Shown in pieces: positions 42,422 to 51,720 of a DNA stretch of 64,000 bases (position 1 is its first letter; each line of letters begins with the position of its first letter). Origin of the DNA: Elusimicrobiota bacterium (GTDB lineage: Bacteria > Elusimicrobiota > Elusimicrobia > JACQPE01); assembly GCA_016180815.1 (NCBI GenBank), contig JACPAN010000012.1, positions 1-64,000 of the forward strand, read 5' to 3'. The translations under genes were made by a program, and so were the position numbers. The notes beneath the pieces were generated by a model that did not search any database, was not told the origin of the DNA, and worked only from the letters and a program-made list of their open reading frames with translations.

Positions 42422-45400
42422 ATGCGCCAAAATTTTTCCGAATCCACTGCTGAAGAAGCCGCGCTGGAATGGCTGAGGGGGCTTGGGTATGAGGTGCGGT
42501 TTGGGCCGGAGATTGCGCCGGAAGAACCCAGGGCGGAGCGGACGGAGTTTGAGCAGATTGTTTTAGAGGGGCGGTTGCGGGAGGCTATTGGGAAAATTAA
42601 TTCCGAGATTCCTGAAGAGGCGCGGGAAGAGGCGGTGCGTAAGGTTTTACGCACGGAGCATCCTAGCCTTACGGAAAATAACCGGCGGTTTCATAAGTTT
42701 TTGACCGATGGCGTGCCGGTGGAATATCAGGCCGAGGGGCGCACGGTGCATGATCAGGTTTGGCTGGCCGATTTTGAGAATTTAGATAACAACGACTGGC
42801 TCGCGGTCAATCAATTCACCGTGATTGAAAACCGCCATGACCGCAGGCCGGATGTGGTGATTTTTATCAATGGCCTGCCCCTGGGCGTTATCGAGCTTAA
42901 AAATCCGGCCGATGAAAACGCCACCATCCGCAATGCCTTTAATCAACTCCAAACTTACAAGGCGCAGATCACATCGCTTTTTACTTACAACGAGGCGTTG
43001 ATTATTTCAGACGGCATTGAAGCACGGATGGGAAGCGTCACCTCCGATTGGGACCGCTTTATGCCCTGGCGCACGGTGGATGGCAAAGATTTGGCTCCTA
43101 CGGGGCTTCCCCAGCTTGAGGTTTTGCTTAAGGGCGTGTTCGATAAACGGCGATTTTTAGATATTGTCCGCCATTTCGTGGTCTTTGAGGAAACTCCAGG
43201 GGGCGTTGCCAAAAAAATCGCGGGCTACCACCAATTTCATGCCGTGGAGAAAGCGGTGGAGAGCACCTTGGCCGCCACGCGTGGGGACCGGCGGGTGGGC
43301 ATTGTCTGGCATACGCAGGGTTCGGGAAAAAGTTTGACCATGGTTTTCTACGCGGGCAAAATCGCCCAGCACCCGGAAATGAAAAATCCAACTCTGGTTG
43401 TTTTGACGGATCGCAATGATTTGGACAATCAACTTTTTGACACTTTTTCAGGTTGCGGTGAAGTCTTGCGCCAAACGCCGGTTCAGGCGGAAAACCGCGA
43501 GCGATTGCAAGAGTTGTTAAAAGTAGCCTCCGGCGGGGTGGTGTTTACCACCATCCAGAAATTTTTTCCTGAAGAAAAAGGCGATAAATTCCCTTCGCTT
43601 TCAGCGCGGCGCAATATTGTCGTCATCGCGGATGAAGCGCACCGAAGCCAGTATGATTTTATTGACGGCTTCGCCAAACACATGCGGGATGCTTTGCCCG
43701 GCGCTTCCTTTATTGGGTTTACGGCTACGCCCATCGCAAAAACGGACCGGAACACCACCGCGGTTTTTGGCAATTACATTGATGTTTATGACATTCACCG
43801 TTCCATCGAAGATAAGGCGACAGTTCCGATTTACTATGAAGCCCGTTTAGCCAAGCTGGGGCTCAAGGAAGAGGAAAAACCCAGGATCGATCCCGAATTC
43901 GAGGAAGTAACAGAGGGTGAGGAAGAGCCCGAAAGACGCAGGCTTCAAACCAAGTGGTCGCGCCTGGAGGCTTTGGTGGGCTCCAAACGGCGCATCGAGC
44001 TTGTGGCCCAAGATATTGTGAATCATTTCGAGAGACGCTTGGAGGCCATGGAGGGCAAAGGGCTCATCGTCTGCATGAGCCGCAGAATTTGCGTGCAACT
44101 TTATCAGGCTATCATGAAGTTGAGGCCCCAGTGGCACAACTCGGAGGACGATCAAGGATTTATCAAAGTGGTCATGACGGGCGCGCCGGCGGACCCTGTG
44201 GACTGGCAGGAGCATATCCGCAATAAAGAACGGCGGCGCGCTATTGGGGATACGTTTAAAAAACCCGCTTCTCCCATTAAGTTGGTCATTGTGCGGGACA
44301 TGTGGCTGACGGGTTTTGATGTGCCCTGCTTGCACACCATGTATTTAGACAAACCCATGCGGGGGCACGGGCTGATGCAGGCCATTGCCCGCGTTAACCG
44401 GGTATTCAAAGACAAGCCGGGTGGATTGGTGGTGGATTATTTGGGAATCGCCCAGGAGCTTAAGAAAGCTTTGGCGGATTATTCCAATAAAGACCGCGAG
44501 AAGGCCGGTATTGACCAAGAGGTGGCGGTCACAGCTTTGTTTGAGAAATATGAAGTGCTCAAAAGCATGTTTCATGGGTTTAATTACTCCGAATTCTTTA
44601 AAGGCGCGCCGCAGAGGCGTTTGCAGGTGATGGCCGAGTCCATGGAGCATGTGCTCAAGGTTAAGGACGGCAAGGAACGGTTTATGGCGGTTGTGACCCA
44701 GCTATCCCAGGCGTTTGCTTTGGCGGTGCCGCATGAGAAAGCGCTGGCTTTGAGGGAAGAGATCGCGTTCTTCCAAGCGATCCGGGCGGCTCTGGCTAAA
44801 AGCGCGGGCGCCGATGGGCCGGATGTGAAAAAGGACCGCCTAGAGGTCGAATCCGCTATCCAGCAAATCGTGTCCAAAGCGATTTCATCCGACGGCGTGG
44901 TGGATATTTTCAAAGCGACGGGGCTTAAAAAGCCGGATATTTCGATTTTATCTGATGAATTTTTGGAAGAAATCCGGGGGATGCCTTACAAAAACTTGGC
45001 GTTGGAACTTTTGAAAAAACTTTTAAGCCAAGAGATTAAATTGCGCGAGCGGAAATTTTTAGTTCAATCCCGTTCTTTTGCCGAAATGCTGGAAAAATCC
45101 GTCCGGGAGTATCACAACCGTACGATTGAGGCGGCGCAGGTAATCGAGGCGATGATCCGGCTGGCCAAAGAAATGCGGGAAGCGCATCGCAGAGGCGAAA
45201 AGATGGGTTTAGGCGAAGATGAACTGGCTTTCTACGACGCCCTAGAGGTCAACGATAGCGCGGTTAAAGAGTTGGGAGATAAAACCCTCCAAGCCATCGC
45301 GCGCGATCTGGTCCAAATCGTGCGGCAAAACACAACAATTGATTGGACGGTGAAGGAAAGCGTCCGGGCTAATCTACGGCGACTGATTAAGAGGCTTTTG

Positions 45401-45490
45401 AATAAGCATGGCTATCCGCCCGACAAGCAGGAGAAGGCCGTTAAAACCGTTTTGGAGCAGGCGGAGTTAATCGGCAAGGATTGGTCGTGA
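42422..45490 (+). CDS. hsdR: Type I restriction enzyme endonuclease/translocase subunit
   Basis: This 1022-residue HsdR has an N-terminal PD-(D/E)xK nuclease with Asp144, Glu158 and Lys160 ([19 protein letters not shown]). The SF2 translocase carries Walker A TQGSGKS (298-304), ADEAH at 403-407, GFTATPI and the late motifs [18 protein letters not shown] and [11 protein letters not shown]. The C-terminal 350 residues are helical, for docking to the methylase core. All catalytic motifs are intact, so the system looks active. It is the last gene of the operon, 64 bases before tRNA-Thr. Confidence 0.96.
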   Translation: MRQNFSESTAEEAALEWLRGLGYEVRFGPEIAPEEPRAERTEFEQIVLEGRLREAIGKINSEIPEEAREEAVRKVLRTEHPSLTENNRRFHKFLTDGVPVEYQAEGRTVHDQVWLADFENLDNNDWLAVNQFTVIENRHDRRPDVVIFINGLPLGVIELKNPADENATIRNAFNQLQTYKAQITSLFTYNEALIISDGIEARMGSVTSDWDRFMPWRTVDGKDLAPTGLPQLEVLLKGVFDKRRFLDIVRHFVVFEETPGGVAKKIAGYHQFHAVEKAVESTLAATRGDRRVGIVWHTQGSGKSLTMVFYAGKIAQHPEMKNPTLVVLTDRNDLDNQLFDTFSGCGEVLRQTPVQAENRERLQELLKVASGGVVFTTIQKFFPEEKGDKFPSLSARRNIVVIADEAHRSQYDFIDGFAKHMRDALPGASFIGFTATPIAKTDRNTTAVFGNYIDVYDIHRSIEDKATVPIYYEARLAKLGLKEEEKPRIDPEFEEVTEGEEEPERRRLQTKWSRLEALVGSKRRIELVAQDIVNHFERRLEAMEGKGLIVCMSRRICVQLYQAIMKLRPQWHNSEDDQGFIKVVMTGAPADPVDWQEHIRNKERRRAIGDTFKKPASPIKLVIVRDMWLTGFDVPCLHTMYLDKPMRGHGLMQAIARVNRVFKDKPGGLVVDYLGIAQELKKALADYSNKDREKAGIDQEVAVTALFEKYEVLKSMFHGFNYSEFFKGAPQRRLQVMAESMEHVLKVKDGKERFMAVVTQLSQAFALAVPHEKALALREEIAFFQAIRAALAKSAGADGPDVKKDRLEVESAIQQIVSKAISSDGVVDIFKATGLKKPDISILSDEFLEEIRGMPYKNLALELLKKLLSQEIKLRERKFLVQSRSFAEMLEKSVREYHNRTIEAAQVIEAMIRLAKEMREAHRRGEKMGLGEDELAFYDALEVNDSAVKELGDKTLQAIARDLVQIVRQNTTIDWTVKESVRANLRRLIKRLLNKHGYPPDKQEKAVKTVLEQAELIGKDWS

Positions 45491-45554
45491 GCGGACCAAG
45501 AGGGCTGAGAAAGGGTGAAATCATGGGGCTTGTATGGGAAAATGTGGCAAGAGG

Positions 45555-45626
45555 GCCGGTGTAGCTCAATGGTAGAGCAGCGCTTTTGTAAAGCGAAGGT
45601 TGGGGGTTCGAGTCCTCTCGCCGGCT
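45555..45626 (+). tRNA. tRNA-Thr (anticodon TGT)
   Basis: The 72 bases fold into a cloverleaf: acceptor GCCGGTG with CGCCGGC, D arm GCTC/GAGC, anticodon loop TTTGTAA with anticodon TGT, and T arm GGGGG-TTCGAGT-CCTCT with two G-T wobbles. The first anticodon-stem pair is a G-A mismatch (GCGCT with AGCGA). CCA is not encoded. A T-run at 45628-45634 may end transcription. It reads codon ACA and closes the defence operon side. Confidence 0.93.
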
Positions 45627-45639
45627 ATTTTTTTAAAGT

Positions 45640-46491
45640 TTAAAGGTTGACTTCAACCTTGGCTTTGGCGCGCAATTCCTCAAGATAAGCGGGCAAAACT
45701 TGGCTTATTTTTTGCTGCAAAAGCGCGCCGCGTAAATTTTCCTTGATGTCCTTGAACTGGGCCGGCTTGGCCGGAAGTTTTTCCGTGACCTGCAGGATAT
45801 GAAAACCCATCTGGGTTTGCACCACTTCGCTGATTTCTCCGGGCTTGAGTCCAAAAACCGCTTTTTCGATTTCAGGCGTGAGCATGCCCGGCGAAAAAAG
45901 CCCGAGTTCGCCGTTTTTCTGGCCGGTGGCCTGGTCCATGGACCTGGCTTGCGCCAATTTGCCGAAATCGGCGCCGGCTTTGAGCGCGATCATCGTATCA
46001 TCCGCCGTCTGCCGGTTGGCGACAAGGATATGGCGCAGGCGGATGCGCTCGGGCGTTCCCAAGCGGTCCCGATTCGTTTCGTAAGCGTCTTTGATTTCCT
46101 TCTCAGTCACATCCAGGCCTTTGACTTTTTTCAGCAGTCCTTCGACCATTAGGCTGTCTGCGATTTGCGAGCGCAGGGCTTCCATCGTGGTGCCGGAATT
46201 CTTGAGCTGGGCCTCGAAATTCGGGCCGACCTGCTCCTTGAGCTTGGCGATGCGGGCGTTGATTTCTTTGGAGTTGGCTTTGATCTTGAGCGCTTGCGCT
46301 TCCTGGCGTAAAAGTTCGCTGTCGACAAGCTGTTGGGCGATGTTATTGCCGTGCTGCTGCCAGAGCTGGCGTTCGATCACGGCCTTATCGATTAATTTTC
46401 CGTTGACTAAAATTCCTTTGGACGCGGGCTGCGCCTGGGCGACAACCGGCGCCGCCGCCAGAGAAATTACTAACGCTCGAATGATCGACAT
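45640..46491 (-). CDS. Periplasmic peptidyl-prolyl isomerase (SurA/PpiC parvulin type)
   Basis: The ATG at 46491 is preferred because GGGAGG lies at optimal distance; a GTG six bases earlier is too close to it. The 283-residue product has a signal peptide cleaved after AQAQ. A SurA-like N-terminal chaperone region (residues 25-140) precedes one parvulin domain: RLRHILVANRQTADDTMI, ARSMDQATGQKNGELGLFSPGML and GFHILQVTEKL. It would assist outer-membrane protein folding. A 16-base perfect palindrome (46551-46566) lies in its upstream region. Confidence 0.9.
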   Translation of the reverse strand: MSIIRALVISLAAAPVVAQAQPASKGILVNGKLIDKAVIERQLWQQHGNNIAQQLVDSELLRQEAQALKIKANSKEINARIAKLKEQVGPNFEAQLKNSGTTMEALRSQIADSLMVEGLLKKVKGLDVTEKEIKDAYETNRDRLGTPERIRLRHILVANRQTADDTMIALKAGADFGKLAQARSMDQATGQKNGELGLFSPGMLTPEIEKAVFGLKPGEISEVVQTQMGFHILQVTEKLPAKPAQFKDIKENLRGALLQQKISQVLPAYLEELRAKAKVEVNL

Positions 46492-46550
46492 AAACACCCT
46501 CCCAACATTCGAATATTTATCAATCGCAGTTAAGTGTACAAGCGCAACGC

Positions 46551-46566
46551 CGCTATTTCAATAGCG
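46551..46566. promoter_or_regulatory. Palindrome between PpiC-like and efflux genes
   Basis: CGCTATT-TC-AATAGCG is a perfect seven-base inverted repeat. It lies upstream of the isomerase and just downstream of the efflux gene, both on the minus strand. No T-run follows on that strand, so an operator or a weak mRNA hairpin is as likely as a terminator. Confidence 0.35.
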
Positions 46567-46581
46567 TATTCGCGCAATATT

Positions 46582-47463
46582 TTAATTTTTACTTTTTACG
46601 ATTTCCGGCTGCAAGGTGGCATGGCTGATGCCGAAGCGTTCCTGCATGCGCCGCCCGGCCGCATCGAGGATGCCGAAACTCTTCGCAGCGGCTCCGGATT
46701 CTAAAACGAGACGGCCGGAAAGCATGTCCATGCCCGCGCCCAAGCTCCAAACATGCAAATCGTGGATGTCGTGGACGCCGTCGATCGCGCGCAGTTCCCG
46801 GCGGATTGCCTCAATATCGAGATGCGGGGGCACCCCCTCAAGAAGAATATTGAGCGAATTGAGCATCAACTTCAAGGAGCTGGCAATGATGAGCAGGCAG
46901 ACGAAACCGCTGACGATCGGATCGGCCAGGTAATTGCCGGTCCATTTCATGACGGCTGCGCCCACGAGAGCGCCGATGGAACCCAATAGATCGGAAAGGA
47001 CATGAATGTAGGCGCCCCGGACGTTGAGATTTTTTTGGGAGTCCTTTTTTAAGAGCAGGGCGCAGGCGATGTTGACGGCCAAACCGAAGAAAGCGATCAG
47101 CATCATGGGGCCGGCTTCAACGGGGGGAGGGTTGGCTAAGCGTTTAAAGGCGTTCATTAAAATCATGCCTGAAACAACCCAAAGACCCATGGCATTGACC
47201 AACCCGGCGAGAACCTCCACGCGGTGGTAGCCGTAGGTTTTAATCAGATTGGTGGATCGCCGGGCGAGAACGCTGGCGAACCAAGCGAATAAAAGAGAAA
47301 GGAAATCTCCGGCCATATGAGAGGCGTCGGCCACCAAGGCCAAACTGCCGGTCATGAAGCCGCCCGCCAGCTCGATGATGAAATAGCCGAAGGTCAGGCC
47401 GGAGGCGAAGACCAGGCTTTGGGCGGCTTGTCGGGACTGTGGGTTCTCGTGCGAGACTTCCAA
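46582..47463 (-). CDS. Cation diffusion facilitator (CzcD-like) efflux protein
   Basis: This 293-residue transporter has six transmembrane helices. The metal-site motif SLALVADASHMAGDFLSLL (helix II, HxxxD) and the second site in helix V (YIHVLSDLLGSIGALVG, H-x3-D) are both complete. A cytoplasmic C-terminal domain ends in HDLHVWSLGAGMDML. It exports Zn, Cd or Co in exchange for protons. Start is TTG right after the acyl-CoA dehydrogenase stop, with GTG as third codon alternative. Confidence 0.93.
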   Translation of the reverse strand: MEVSHENPQSRQAAQSLVFASGLTFGYFIIELAGGFMTGSLALVADASHMAGDFLSLLFAWFASVLARRSTNLIKTYGYHRVEVLAGLVNAMGLWVVSGMILMNAFKRLANPPPVEAGPMMLIAFFGLAVNIACALLLKKDSQKNLNVRGAYIHVLSDLLGSIGALVGAAVMKWTGNYLADPIVSGFVCLLIIASSLKLMLNSLNILLEGVPPHLDIEAIRRELRAIDGVHDIHDLHVWSLGAGMDMLSGRLVLESGAAAKSFGILDAAGRRMQERFGISHATLQPEIVKSKN

Positions 47464-47464
47464 A

Positions 47465-48685
47465 TTAGGGGTTGCCAGGCTTCAGGAGCAAATCCGGGTT
47501 GCTCATTAAGTGCCTGGAAATGATCATGGCCTGGATTTCGCTGGTGCCTTCGCCGATTTGATAGAGCTTGCCGTCTCTGAAAATTTTGGCCACATGATTG
47601 TCGAAGCGCGCGGCTGCTTCGCCGAAGAGGTCCAGGCAATCCGTGGCCGCCTGCATGGCCAGTTCGCCGGAGAGCAGCTTGGCCAAGGACGCGTAAAAAG
47701 CGAAGCGTTTTTTTTGGTCGATCAGGTTCGCGGCATAATGAGTCAAAAACCGCACGGCGTGCAGCCGCGCCGCATAGCGCGCCAGAATTTTTTGTTCCCC
47801 GGTCAACCCGGCGTTGGGCTTAAGCCATCGCTGCCTGAGGCTGCGCGGCTTTTGTTTGTTTTCTTGTTTTTTGATTTCCTCGATGGCCCACTCGATGGCG
47901 CCGCGCGCCATGCCCAGGGAGACCCCTGAAATCGCCACGCGTCCCGCGTCTAAAATTTTCATGGCGATTTGAAAGCCCCGGCCTTCGGCCCCCAAAAGGC
48001 TTTCCTTGGGAAGTTTTAAATCGACCAAATGAAGTTGGGCCGTATCCGAGGCGCGCAAGCCCATTTTCTTTTCGACTTTGCCCACGGTTAGGCCGGGCGC
48101 CGGTTCGGCGACGAACGCGGAAATACCTTGATCCCCGGCTCCCGCTTGCGTTACCGCAAAGATGACATAAACGCCGGCTACGCTGCCCTGCGTGGTGAAT
48201 GTTTTGGAGCCGTTTAAAACCCATCGCCCGTTTTTAAATTCGGCCCTTGTTTTGATGCTTTTGGCGTCCGATCCGGCCTCGGGTTCGGTCAAGGCCCAGG
48301 CGCCCATCATGCCTTGAGCCATTTTGGGCAGGTACTTTGTTTTCTGGGCCTCATTGCCGAACGTTAAAATGGTGTTGCCGCAAAGGGAATTGTGCGATTC
48401 CGCGGTCAAGGCCAGCGCGGAATCGATGCGGCCGAATTCCTCCAGGGCTTCGACGTAAACGCCGTGGGAAAGTCCAAGCCCGTCGTATTTTTTGGGGAAA
48501 ATCATGCCCCAGGCGCCCAAGGGCGCCAGGGCTTTGACCACGTCCCAGGGGAAATTTTCTTTGCGGTCGTACTCATTGAGTTTGGGCAGGTGTTGCTCGA
48601 GAGCCGAGCGCAGCCTCAGGATAAATTCCCGGTCTTGGGGACTGCGGGCGATTTTCGTCGCATCGGGCAGCATCTGTGTCGCCAC
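47465..48685 (-). CDS. Acyl-CoA dehydrogenase
   Basis: This 406-residue flavoprotein oxidises acyl-CoA to enoyl-CoA and passes electrons to ETF. Typical segments are [54 protein letters not shown] and the C-terminal [19 protein letters not shown], which holds the GTSEIQ motif. The start is GTG 48685, or ATG 48673. Chain-length specificity cannot be read from sequence by eye; a branched-chain role would fit the leucine pathway at the far end of the window, but the genes are not adjacent. Confidence 0.9.
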   Translation of the reverse strand: MATQMLPDATKIARSPQDREFILRLRSALEQHLPKLNEYDRKENFPWDVVKALAPLGAWGMIFPKKYDGLGLSHGVYVEALEEFGRIDSALALTAESHNSLCGNTILTFGNEAQKTKYLPKMAQGMMGAWALTEPEAGSDAKSIKTRAEFKNGRWVLNGSKTFTTQGSVAGVYVIFAVTQAGAGDQGISAFVAEPAPGLTVGKVEKKMGLRASDTAQLHLVDLKLPKESLLGAEGRGFQIAMKILDAGRVAISGVSLGMARGAIEWAIEEIKKQENKQKPRSLRQRWLKPNAGLTGEQKILARYAARLHAVRFLTHYAANLIDQKKRFAFYASLAKLLSGELAMQAATDCLDLFGEAAARFDNHVAKIFRDGKLYQIGEGTSEIQAMIISRHLMSNPDLLLKPGNP

Positions 48686-48722
48686 AAGTGTATTTTAGGA
48701 TTTAGGTAGAATCAATGAAATC

Positions 48723-49628
48723 ATGATGGCTGTGACGACGCGCGCTCCGTTTCCTCCCTGGCTTCGAGTGAAGCCGCCCTCCGGGGAAAATTATGTCCGT
48801 CTTAAGAATTTGATGGCGGAATTCAATCTCAACAGCGTTTGCGAAGAGGCGCGTTGCCCCAATGTTTCCGAATGCTGGAGCGGGGGAACCGCCACCTTTA
48901 TGGTGATGGGAGACGCCTGCACGCGCGGCTGCCGTTTTTGTTCGGTGGAAAGCCTGGCCCGGCCCGCGTCGCTCGATCCTGATGAGCCGAGCCATTTGGC
49001 TCAGGCGCTGGGGCGCATGGGTTTGAATTACGCGGTGCTGACTTCAGTTTGCCGGGATGATTTGCCGGATCAAGGCGCGGGCCATATTGCCCGGTGCATC
49101 CGCGAAGTCAAAGCCTCGGCGCCGGCTATGCTGCTTGAATTTTTGATTCCTGATTTTCGAGGGGACCGCGATTGTCTCAAGACCGTGGTTGAGGCGGGCG
49201 CCGATGTCTTGGCCCATAACCTGGAAACCGTCCGGCGCCTGACTCATCCGGTTAGGGACAGGCGGGCCGGTTATGAGCAGTCATTGGACGTTTTGAAAGC
49301 CATCAAGTCCATGGATTCAGCGATCGTCACCAAATCGTCTTTGATGCTGGGGTTGGGGGAAACCGAGGATGAACTGTTGGAATGCTTTGCCGACTTGCGC
49401 GCGACCGGCGTCGAAATTTTGACCTTGGGCCAATACCTGCGGCCCACCGGCGGCGGCCGCCATTTGCCGGTTCTGGAATATGTTCCTCCTGAGCGATTTG
49501 ACGAGTTGAAGAAAAAAGCCGAAAATATGGGCTTCCTGTACGTGGCCTCCGGTCCGTTTGTGCGATCGTCGTACAAAGCGGCGGAGTTTTTTTTGGAAGG
49601 GTATTTAAAGAAGAACAGTGCCGATTAA
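48723..49628 (+). CDS. lipA: Lipoyl synthase
   Basis: This 301-residue radical-SAM enzyme inserts two sulfurs into protein-bound octanoyl groups. Cys40, Cys45 and Cys51 (C-x4-C-x5-C) bind the auxiliary cluster that is sacrificed. Cys66, Cys70 and Cys73 (CTRGCRFC) bind the SAM cluster. The C-terminal RSSYKA serine ligand is present. ATG 48723 and 48726 are alternative starts. It heads the pyruvate dehydrogenase operon, overlapping pdhA by 11 bases, so lipoate assembly is directly matched to the E2 subunit that needs it. Confidence 0.96.
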   Translation: MMAVTTRAPFPPWLRVKPPSGENYVRLKNLMAEFNLNSVCEEARCPNVSECWSGGTATFMVMGDACTRGCRFCSVESLARPASLDPDEPSHLAQALGRMGLNYAVLTSVCRDDLPDQGAGHIARCIREVKASAPAMLLEFLIPDFRGDRDCLKTVVEAGADVLAHNLETVRRLTHPVRDRRAGYEQSLDVLKAIKSMDSAIVTKSSLMLGLGETEDELLECFADLRATGVEILTLGQYLRPTGGGRHLPVLEYVPPERFDELKKKAENMGFLYVASGPFVRSSYKAAEFFLEGYLKKNSAD

Positions 49629-50742
49629 AACATTAGCCGAATTCAAAATCGAACGCCTGGAGATACTCGGCCTTGACGGCCGGGCGGACGAGTCCTTGGC
49701 CCCGGCCATCGCCAAGGACAAGCTGCTCGACATTTACCGGATGATGGTGTTGTGCCGCGTCTTCGATGAGAAGGCTTTTAAGCTTCAGCGCCAGGGGCGC
49801 TTGGGCACCTACCCCCAGATTATCGGGCAGGAAGCCACGCAGGTGGTTCCGGCCTTTTGTCTTCAAAAAAAGGATTGGCTGATCCCCACTTATCGCGGCC
49901 AAGGCTCCTATTTTGCCCGGGGCATGCCTTTGGTTAATTCCCTCCTTTATTGGGGCGGCGATGACCGGGGGGTGAGTTTTCCCGAAGGACAAAACGACAT
50001 GATTTTTTCTATCCCGGTGGGCAGCCATTTAACCCAGGCCGCGGGGCTGGCGTTGGCCGCCAAGTTGAGGAAAGATCCCTCCGTGGTTTTGACTTATTTA
50101 GGGGACGGAGCCAGCTCCAAGGGCGATCTTCATGAGGCGCTGAATTTTTGCGGGGTTTGGAAATTACCCGCCATTTATTTGGTTGAAAATAATCAATGGG
50201 CCATCTCGGTTCCCAGAAAAATGCAGACGGCTTCTGAAACCATCGCTCAAAAAGCCATCGGGTACAAAGTGCATGGGATTCAAGTGGACGGCAATGATGT
50301 TCTGGCCGTCTACAAGGCGGTGGCGGATGCCGTCGAGCGCGGCCGCAAGGGCGACGGCGCGACCCTGATCGAGGCGGAGACTTATCGCCTCGGCGATCAT
50401 ACCACCGCGGACGACGCTTCGCGCTACCGTTCCAAAGAAGAGACCGAGGCCTGGAAAGCCAAGGACCCGGTCACGCGTTTTAAGAAATATCTTTTGAGCA
50501 AAGGCGTCTTGGACGAGGACACGGATATTCGTTTCTTCAAGGAGGCCGAGCGCCAGGTCCAGGCCGCCATCGAAGAATATGAAAATTACCCTGAGTCCAA
50601 CCCGATGGATATATTCACCAATACTTATGCGCAGAATCCACCGCACGTCGAGGAGCAGCGCCGCGAGCTTGAGGAAATCCTAAAAGTCAAAAAGGAGCGC
50701 CAAGCCCCGGTGGTGGCCCACGGGGAAGGGCGGTTTCCGTAA
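49618..50742 (+). CDS. pdhA: Pyruvate dehydrogenase E1 component alpha subunit
   Basis: This 374-residue thiamine-diphosphate enzyme subunit starts at GTG within the end of lipA. The ThDP motif runs from GDG (162-164) to VENNQWAIS with NN at 191-192. IIGQEATQV, TYRGQGSYFARGMP, VGSHLTQAAGLALA and the phosphorylation-loop-like RLGDHTTADDASRYR segment fit E1 alpha of the pyruvate or branched-chain family. A branched-chain 2-oxo acid enzyme is a real alternative: the EQNDMIF-type wording and association with leucine genes do not exclude it. Confidence 0.9.
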   Translation: MPIKTLAEFKIERLEILGLDGRADESLAPAIAKDKLLDIYRMMVLCRVFDEKAFKLQRQGRLGTYPQIIGQEATQVVPAFCLQKKDWLIPTYRGQGSYFARGMPLVNSLLYWGGDDRGVSFPEGQNDMIFSIPVGSHLTQAAGLALAAKLRKDPSVVLTYLGDGASSKGDLHEALNFCGVWKLPAIYLVENNQWAISVPRKMQTASETIAQKAIGYKVHGIQVDGNDVLAVYKAVADAVERGRKGDGATLIEAETYRLGDHTTADDASRYRSKEETEAWKAKDPVTRFKKYLLSKGVLDEDTDIRFFKEAERQVQAAIEEYENYPESNPMDIFTNTYAQNPPHVEEQRRELEEILKVKKERQAPVVAHGEGRFP

Positions 50743-51720
50743 ATGGCCGAGCTTAATCTCGTTCAAGCCATCAATCAGGGTTTGGCCCAGGCTATGGAGG
50801 CCGACGACAAAGTTGTTTTATTGGGCGAGGACGTGGGCTTAAACGGCGGGGTTTTCCGTGTGACCGAAGGGCTGCAGAAGCGTTTCGGCCCCGAGCGCGT
50901 GCTCGATACCCCGCTGGCGGAACTCGGCATCGTGGGCGCTTCGGTCGGCATGGCGGTATATGGGCTGCGGCCGGTCTGTGAAATTCAGTTTGAGGGGTTT
51001 TTGCCCGCGGTCATGGACCAGGTGATTTGTCATATGGGCCGGTTAAGAAACCGCAGCCGCGGCCGGCATACGGTGCCCATGGTCATCCGCGCTCCGCACG
51101 GCGGTTTGGTCCATGCGCCCGAGCATCATTCGGAGTCCCCGGAATCTTATTTCATGCATACGCCCGGCATCAAAGTCGTGGCGCCGGCGACGCCCAAAGA
51201 CGCCAAAGGCTTGATCATCGCGGCCATCAAAGACCCGGACCCGGTCATTTACTTTGAGCCGAAGAGAATTTACCGCGCCCTCAAAGAGGACGTTCCCGAT
51301 CAGCCTTATGAGGTGCCCATCGGCAAGGCCAGAGTGGCTAAAGAAGGCAAGGACGTCACCCTTATTTCTTGGGGAGCCATGGTGCATACCTGTCTTGAAG
51401 CCGCCAAAAAGCTTTCCGTCGAGGGCGTGGAAGCGGAGGTTATTGATTTGAGAACCATCGCGCCGCTTGATCTGGAAGCCATCTTGTCATCGGTCGCTAA
51501 AACCGGGCGCGCGGTGATCGCTCAGGAATCGCCCAAGACCTGTTCGGTGGCTTCGGAAATTTCGGCCTTGATTCATGAGCGCGCGCTTTTGAAACTCCAA
51601 GCGCCGGTCAAAAGAGTTTCAGGCTGGGATGCGCGGATGCCTTTATTTCGGCTTGAGAAATATTATGTCCCGGATGCGGATCGCGTTGTCCGTGGCGTCA
51701 AGGAGACGCTGCAATTTTAG
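50743..51720 (+). CDS. pdhB: Pyruvate dehydrogenase E1 component beta subunit
   Basis: This 325-residue partner of E1 alpha starts with ATG directly after the pdhA stop. Transketolase-like segments are VVLLGEDVGLNGGVFRVTEGL, DTPLAELGIVGASVGMA, EIQFEGFLPAVMDQ and HHSESPESYFMHTPG. The C-terminal domain contains SWGAMVHTCLEAA and EVIDLRTIAPLD. AAGGAG at 51700-51705, inside its 3' end, serves as ribosome site for pdhC. Confidence 0.94.
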   Translation: MAELNLVQAINQGLAQAMEADDKVVLLGEDVGLNGGVFRVTEGLQKRFGPERVLDTPLAELGIVGASVGMAVYGLRPVCEIQFEGFLPAVMDQVICHMGRLRNRSRGRHTVPMVIRAPHGGLVHAPEHHSESPESYFMHTPGIKVVAPATPKDAKGLIIAAIKDPDPVIYFEPKRIYRALKEDVPDQPYEVPIGKARVAKEGKDVTLISWGAMVHTCLEAAKKLSVEGVEAEVIDLRTIAPLDLEAILSSVAKTGRAVIAQESPKTCSVASEISALIHERALLKLQAPVKRVSGWDARMPLFRLEKYYVPDADRVVRGVKETLQF

